Notes under the pieces: model-generated
What the model was told of the DNA's origin: nothing
Seen by the model: the letters and a program-made list of their open reading frames with translations, nothing else
Databases searched by the model: none
Program-made: the position numbers and the translations under genes
Assembly (NCBI RefSeq): GCF_030296835.1
Contig: NZ_AP027922.1
Coordinates: forward strand, 2,728,001-2,792,000
Direction: 5' to 3'
Length of the DNA: 64,000 bases
Source of the DNA: Pseudoalteromonas sp. MM1
Lineage (GTDB): Bacteria; Pseudomonadota; Gammaproteobacteria; Enterobacterales; Alteromonadaceae
Part shown: positions 60,305 to 64,000 of the stretch, in pieces
Layout: the number at the start of each line of letters is the position of its first letter
Numbering within the stretch: the stretch's first letter is position 1

Positions 60305-62431
60305 ATGTCGTCCCAACAAATTTTGCGTTTATCTAAGCTCAGCCTTATTACTTCACTCGTTTTATCTGGTCATGCATTTGCACAAGAAACTACAAAAAAT
60401 ACAGATGATTCATTAGAAAAAATAGCGGTATACGGCCAGCATCATAAAAACTACATCACAGAAGATGCGCAATCTGCTACAAAATTAGGCCTAACAATCA
60501 AAGAAACACCTCAAAGTATTTCTGTTGTTTCTCGTGCTTTAATGGATGATTTTTCACTAGATGATATTAACTCAGTACTCGAGAGCACGCCTGGTGTAAC
60601 TGTAGAGCAAATAGAAACTGACCGTACTTATTTTAAAGCCCGTGGCTTTGAAATAACAAACTTTCAGGTTGATGGTTTGGGAATCCCACAAAGCTCTGGT
60701 TCTATTCAAGGCACTTTAGATACTTCTATTTACGATCGAGTAGAAATTGTACGTGGTGCAAACGGCCTTATGACAGGCGCAGGTAACCCTTCTGCAACTG
60801 TAAACATGGTGCTAAAAAAACCAACCTACATAACACAAGCACATGCGTCTTTATCTTACGGCTCTTGGGATAACAAACGTTTAGAGCTCGATTATTCTAC
60901 ACCGATTAATGATGATCACGCTGTACGTGCAGTTTTTACAAAGCAAAAAGCTGAGTCATACCTAGATCGTTACGAAACAGATAAAACAATTGGTTACCTA
61001 GCCTACGAAGGCAAGCTAACTGACGATACAACATTAAGTATTAACTATGTTAACCAACAAAAAGACGCCGATAGCCCTCTTTGGGGTGCACTGCCTCTTT
61101 ACTATACCGATGGCACAGCAACAGATTACGACGTATCTACAAGCACTGCAGCTGATTGGTCATACTGGGATAACAGCGCAGAGCAAGTCTACGTAACACT
61201 TGAACAAAACCTATCAGCGACATGGGTTGCAACGGCGCGTTATGCACACATAGAAAATGAGCAAGACTCAGAGCTATTTTACGTATACGGCACACCAGAT
61301 AGAGAAACAGGTCTTGGTTTAACGGGTTACGCAAGCCGTTACGACTACGAAGATAAGCATGATTTATTTGACTTGTACGCCAGCGGTAAATTTGATTTAT
61401 TTGGCCAAGAGCACGACTTATCATTTGGTGTTAGCCAAGCAAAAATGGATTACAACGAGCAGTCGCTTTATGACTACACCACGGGCAACGGCTTTCCTGC
61501 AATGCCATCGCTTGACACGTGGGATGGTGTAGCGCCTGAGGCAACTCTTGCTGATGGTTTAAACGGCAGTGAGATAGAAAACAAACAACAATCAGCCTAT
61601 ATATCTACTCGCATAAAATTAAGCGCACCGTTAAGCGTACTTGCAGGTGTTCGTTACACTGATTGGGAAACATCAGGCACCGCTTATGGTGTTGAACAAA
61701 CCCGTGACGATAGTGAAGTTATTCCGTATGTTGGAGCTGTATACGATTTCAATGAATCACTTTCAGCTTATGCAAGTTATACAGAAACGTTTGTTCCACA
61801 AAAAGAACTTGATATAAATGCTGAGCAATTGGCGCCAATTACAGGTAAAAGCAGCGAAATTGGTGTAAAAGCACAGCTTTTAGACGACCAAGTTTTTGTT
61901 ACCTTTGCCTACTTTGATGCAAAGCAAGAAAACCTAGCCGTCGCATTACCGGATTCATTACCAGGCGATACTCGTTATTATGGTGCTGATGGAATCAACA
62001 GTGATGGGTTTGAAATAGAATTAAGTGGTAAAGTAACCGACGATTTAAGTGCAAGCATCAGCTTTAGTAATTTAAGTATTGAGGGTGATGATTTAGTAAA
62101 AGATTACACACCAGAAAACCAACTTAAGCTAGCAGCGACTTATCAAGTTCCGTTTGTTGAAGGCTTAACATTTGGTGCTAACTACCGATGGCAAGACTCT
62201 GTTAGCCGCGTTCAAGTTGAAGATGCAACCGGTGCTGCACTTGTAACTACTAATCAAGATGCTTACGGTATTCTTGATTTAATGGCTAACTACAAAATTA
62301 CAGAAAATGTAGGGGTTACTTTTAACGTTAATAACACCACAGACGAAAAGTACCTACACAGCCTATACTGGGCTCAAGGTTACTACGGTGCCCCACGTAA
62401 CTACGCTCTATCGGTAAACTGGCAGCTATAA
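60305..62431 (+). CDS. TonB-dependent siderophore receptor
   Basis: Outer-membrane receptor for a ferric siderophore, energised by TonB. A signal peptide (ends near SGHAFAQ) is followed by a TonB-box-like segment (LEKIAVYG), a plug domain with KETPQSISVVSR and VEIVRGANGLMTGAGNPSATV, and a 22-strand-type barrel ending YALSVNWQL. No N-terminal signalling domain is present, so it is not a FpvA/FecA-type sigma-regulating receptor. I start at ATG 60305, 708 aa: an earlier in-frame ATG (60266) lies within the predicted -10 box. The Fur box upstream supports iron repression. Confidence 0.92.
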   Translation: MSSQQILRLSKLSLITSLVLSGHAFAQETTKNTDDSLEKIAVYGQHHKNYITEDAQSATKLGLTIKETPQSISVVSRALMDDFSLDDINSVLESTPGVTVEQIETDRTYFKARGFEITNFQVDGLGIPQSSGSIQGTLDTSIYDRVEIVRGANGLMTGAGNPSATVNMVLKKPTYITQAHASLSYGSWDNKRLELDYSTPINDDHAVRAVFTKQKAESYLDRYETDKTIGYLAYEGKLTDDTTLSINYVNQQKDADSPLWGALPLYYTDGTATDYDVSTSTAADWSYWDNSAEQVYVTLEQNLSATWVATARYAHIENEQDSELFYVYGTPDRETGLGLTGYASRYDYEDKHDLFDLYASGKFDLFGQEHDLSFGVSQAKMDYNEQSLYDYTTGNGFPAMPSLDTWDGVAPEATLADGLNGSEIENKQQSAYISTRIKLSAPLSVLAGVRYTDWETSGTAYGVEQTRDDSEVIPYVGAVYDFNESLSAYASYTETFVPQKELDINAEQLAPITGKSSEIGVKAQLLDDQVFVTFAYFDAKQENLAVALPDSLPGDTRYYGADGINSDGFEIELSGKVTDDLSASISFSNLSIEGDDLVKDYTPENQLKLAATYQVPFVEGLTFGANYRWQDSVSRVQVEDATGAALVTTNQDAYGILDLMANYKITENVGVTFNVNNTTDEKYLHSLYWAQGYYGAPRNYALSVNWQL

Positions 62432-62464
62432 GTTACTTTATTAAGTACGGCATTTAATTTTAAA

Positions 62465-62487
62465 CGGCACTTTTTAGTGCCGCTTTT
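62465..62487 (+). terminator. Terminator of the siderophore receptor gene
   Basis: CGGCACT (62465-62471) pairs with AGTGCCG (62476-62482) around TTTT, followed by CTTTTG. The T run is short, so the call is moderate. Confidence 0.6.
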
Positions 62488-62505
62488 GTTTTAAATTTAA
62501 ATACA

Positions 62506-62539
62506 AAAAGGCGCTAACCAGTAATGGTTAGCGCCTTTT
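62506..62539 (-). terminator. Terminator of recA
   Basis: A perfect 15-bp stem (62506-62520 with 62525-62539) around GTAA. On the minus strand the stem ends in TTTTT, about 40 bases after the recA stop. Confidence 0.85.
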
Positions 62540-62579
62540 AAAGCTCGGGTCAAATCAAGCTTAGAGAACGTTGTATAGC

Positions 62580-63623
62580 TTAAAGGTCAGGCTCATCACC
62601 TAATACGTCTTCACCATCTTCTGGCTCAACGGTTGCTTTTAATAGCAACATGTCGCGTAATTTTCCTTCAATTTCATCAGCAATTTCTGGGTTTTCTTTT
62701 AAAAACTTAATAGAGTTTGATTTACCTTGGCCCACTTTATTGCCATTGTAACTGTACCAAGCACCTGCTTTTTCAACAATTTTGTGCTTTACACCTAAAT
62801 CAATGAGCTCACCTTGCTTCGAAATCCCCTCACCATACATGATGATAAATTCAGCTTGTTTAAATGGTGGTGCAACCTTGTTTTTAACTACTTTAACGCG
62901 GGTTTCGTTACCTACAACCTCATCGCCTTCTTTTACAGAGCCAATGCGGCGAATATCAATACGTACTGATGCATAAAACTTAAGTGCATTACCACCTGTT
63001 GTTGTTTCAGGGTTACCAAACATTACACCAATTTTCATACGAATTTGGTTAATGAAAATACATAACGTATTTGAGCGTTTAATATTACCTGTAAGCTTAC
63101 GTAGTGCTTGCGACATTAAACGTGCTTGTAAGCCCATGTGCGAGTCGCCCATGTCGCCTTCAATTTCAGCCTTTGGTGTAAGCGCTGCAACAGAGTCAAC
63201 AATAACAACATCTACAGCACTCGAACGTACTAACATGTCACAAATCTCTAGTGCTTGCTCACCGGTATCTGGCTGAGAAACTAACAGCTCATCAATGTTA
63301 ACACCTAACTTTTGTGCATATACCGGATCAAGAGCATGCTCAGCATCAACAAAGGCACATGTTTTTCCCTCTTTTTGTGCTTGTGCGATAACTTGCAAAG
63401 TAAGCGTTGTTTTACCTGATGATTCAGGACCATACACTTCAACAATACGCCCCATAGGTAAACCGCCTATGCCTAAGGCAATGTCGATCCCAAGTGAGCC
63501 TGTAGATACAGCATCAATGTTTAGGGCTTTGTTATCGCCCAGTTTCATAATTGACCCTTTACCAAATTGACGCTCAATTTGTGATAGTGCAGCGTCTAAC
63601 GCTTTTTGTTTATTATCGTTCAT
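62580..63623 (-). CDS. recA: Recombinase RecA
   Basis: ATP-dependent strand-exchange protein and SOS co-protease. Walker [10 protein letters not shown] is at residues 65-73; the L1/L2 loops and [16 protein letters not shown] are conserved, and the acidic C-terminal tail ([15 protein letters not shown]) is present. I start at ATG 63621-63623 ([13 protein letters not shown]), with GGAG six bases upstream and matching the E. coli start; this gives 347 aa (E. coli 353). A TTG 12 bases earlier is disfavoured. recX does not follow; a convergent receptor gene does. Confidence 0.98.
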   Translation of the reverse strand: MNDNKQKALDAALSQIERQFGKGSIMKLGDNKALNIDAVSTGSLGIDIALGIGGLPMGRIVEVYGPESSGKTTLTLQVIAQAQKEGKTCAFVDAEHALDPVYAQKLGVNIDELLVSQPDTGEQALEICDMLVRSSAVDVVIVDSVAALTPKAEIEGDMGDSHMGLQARLMSQALRKLTGNIKRSNTLCIFINQIRMKIGVMFGNPETTTGGNALKFYASVRIDIRRIGSVKEGDEVVGNETRVKVVKNKVAPPFKQAEFIIMYGEGISKQGELIDLGVKHKIVEKAGAWYSYNGNKVGQGKSNSIKFLKENPEIADEIEGKLRDMLLLKATVEPEDGEDVLGDEPDL

Positions 63624-63653
63624 TCTGTTCTCCAAATCCGGCTAATGCGAACA

Positions 63654-63681
63654 AGTATACTGTATGAAATCACAGTATCAA
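63654..63681 (-). promoter_or_regulatory. recA promoter with LexA box filling the spacer
   Basis: On the minus strand TTGATA (63681-63676) and TATACT (63659-63654) are separated by 16 bases, and that spacer is exactly a LexA box, CTGTGATTTCATACAG (63675-63660; CTG, ten bases, CAG). The same architecture is known for E. coli recA. The box is 37 bases upstream of the ATG. Confidence 0.9.
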
Positions 63682-63688
63682 GTGAAAT

Positions 63689-64000
63689 TTATAACTTTAT
63701 CTGCTCTATTGTTTTTTTCAACGCAAATTCAATAGCTTGAGCCCTAACCTGCGCTCTGTCACCACTAAATATTTGCTCAAATGTAAATTGTTCATCGGCA
63801 ATTTGCAGGCAAAACCATACAAACCCCACAGGTTTACCAGGTGTAGCGCCGCCCGGTCCTGCAATACCAGAAATAGCAATGGCCACATCGGCGTTAGCCA
63901 CGCTTTTTGCACCAAATGCCATCTCTTTTACGGTTTGCTCACTCACTGCACCAAATTGCTCAAGCGTAGTGTTAGCTACATTTAACAGTTCATGCTTAGC
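63689..64000 (-). CDS. pncC: Nicotinamide-nucleotide amidase PncC / CinA C-terminal domain (5' end missing)
   Basis: The gene enters from the right edge; 103 codons are visible and the reading frame is open to base 64000. VANADVAIAISGIAGPGGATPG and KPVGFVWFCL are the family signatures (AVSGIAGPTGG and KPVGTVWFGL in E. coli PncC), with GAVSEQTVKEMAFGA before them. The enzyme deamidates nicotinamide mononucleotide in the NAD salvage cycle. It lies directly upstream of recA, as E. coli pncC (ygaD) does. Whether a CinA N-terminal domain is present cannot be seen. Confidence 0.92.
   Translation of the reverse strand, partial: AKHELLNVANTTLEQFGAVSEQTVKEMAFGAKSVANADVAIAISGIAGPGGATPGKPVGFVWFCLQIADEQFTFEQIFSGDRAQVRAQAIEFALKKTIEQIKL

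Overview
The window is a contiguous piece of a marine gammaproteobacterial chromosome, most likely Pseudoalteromonas or a close relative. The reasons are the low-to-moderate GC, protein sequences close to but distinct from E. coli, several gene strings in the E. coli order (rlmD-relA-mazG-pyrG-eno with barA divergent; rpoE-rseABC and lepA-lepB-rnc-era-recO-pdxJ with nadB divergent; sdhE-ygfX against ygfZ; pncC-recA), and an outer-membrane and TonB-receptor repertoire typical of that group. The genus is inferred from protein resemblance; no rRNA gene is present to confirm it. I saw no tRNA, rRNA, CRISPR array, prophage or intact insertion sequence.

Layout. 1-183: 3' end of mutH. 403-7901 (minus strand): glycolysis/CTP/stringent-response cluster eno, pyrG, mazG, relA, rlmD. 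7962-10787: hybrid sensor kinase barA. 10895-16702 (minus): lepA-lepB-rnc-era-recO-pdxJ. 16890-19523 (minus): rpoE-rseA-rseB-rseC envelope-stress operon behind a recognisable sigma-E promoter. 19769-23588: nadB, sdhE/ygfX, ygfZ, slyD. 23627-34280: accessory housekeeping genes: PH-like membrane protein, DUF481 outer-membrane protein, YciU-type DNA mimic, crotonase, LrgA/LrgB pair, small MscS channel, CNNM/MgtE magnesium pair, kinase-like protein, MarR regulator, Cache chemoreceptor.

34685-46340 holds a complete seven-gene pelABCDEFG operon for synthesis and export of the cationic exopolysaccharide Pel. Its junctions are tightly coupled, the PelA hydrolase and deacetylase residues are kept, and a c-di-GMP binding RxxD motif is kept in PelD. 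A small unknown membrane protein (46409-46726) lies between pelG and the first clear terminator. 46877-49210 is a peptidoglycan-modifying pair, an L,D-transpeptidase and an M15-type peptidase carrying two calcium-loop motifs in its catalytic region. Then come a type IB topoisomerase, a large unrecognised membrane protein, purU and an AbgT-family transporter.

55622-59905 is an acetate-use module: acs, a downstream LuxR-type response regulator resembling CrbR/ErdR, and a divergent porin. 60305-62431 is a TonB-dependent siderophore receptor with a Fur box over its promoter. The window closes with recA, whose LexA box exactly fills the -35/-10 spacer, and the 3' part of pncC (CinA C-terminal domain).

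Most of the window is well-described core genome. The least explained items are the 105-aa pel-linked membrane protein, the inverted repeat upstream of pelA, the calcium-loop M15 peptidase, the 628-aa membrane protein and the acs-regulator intergenic hairpin. I did not find convincing evidence for a wholly new system.
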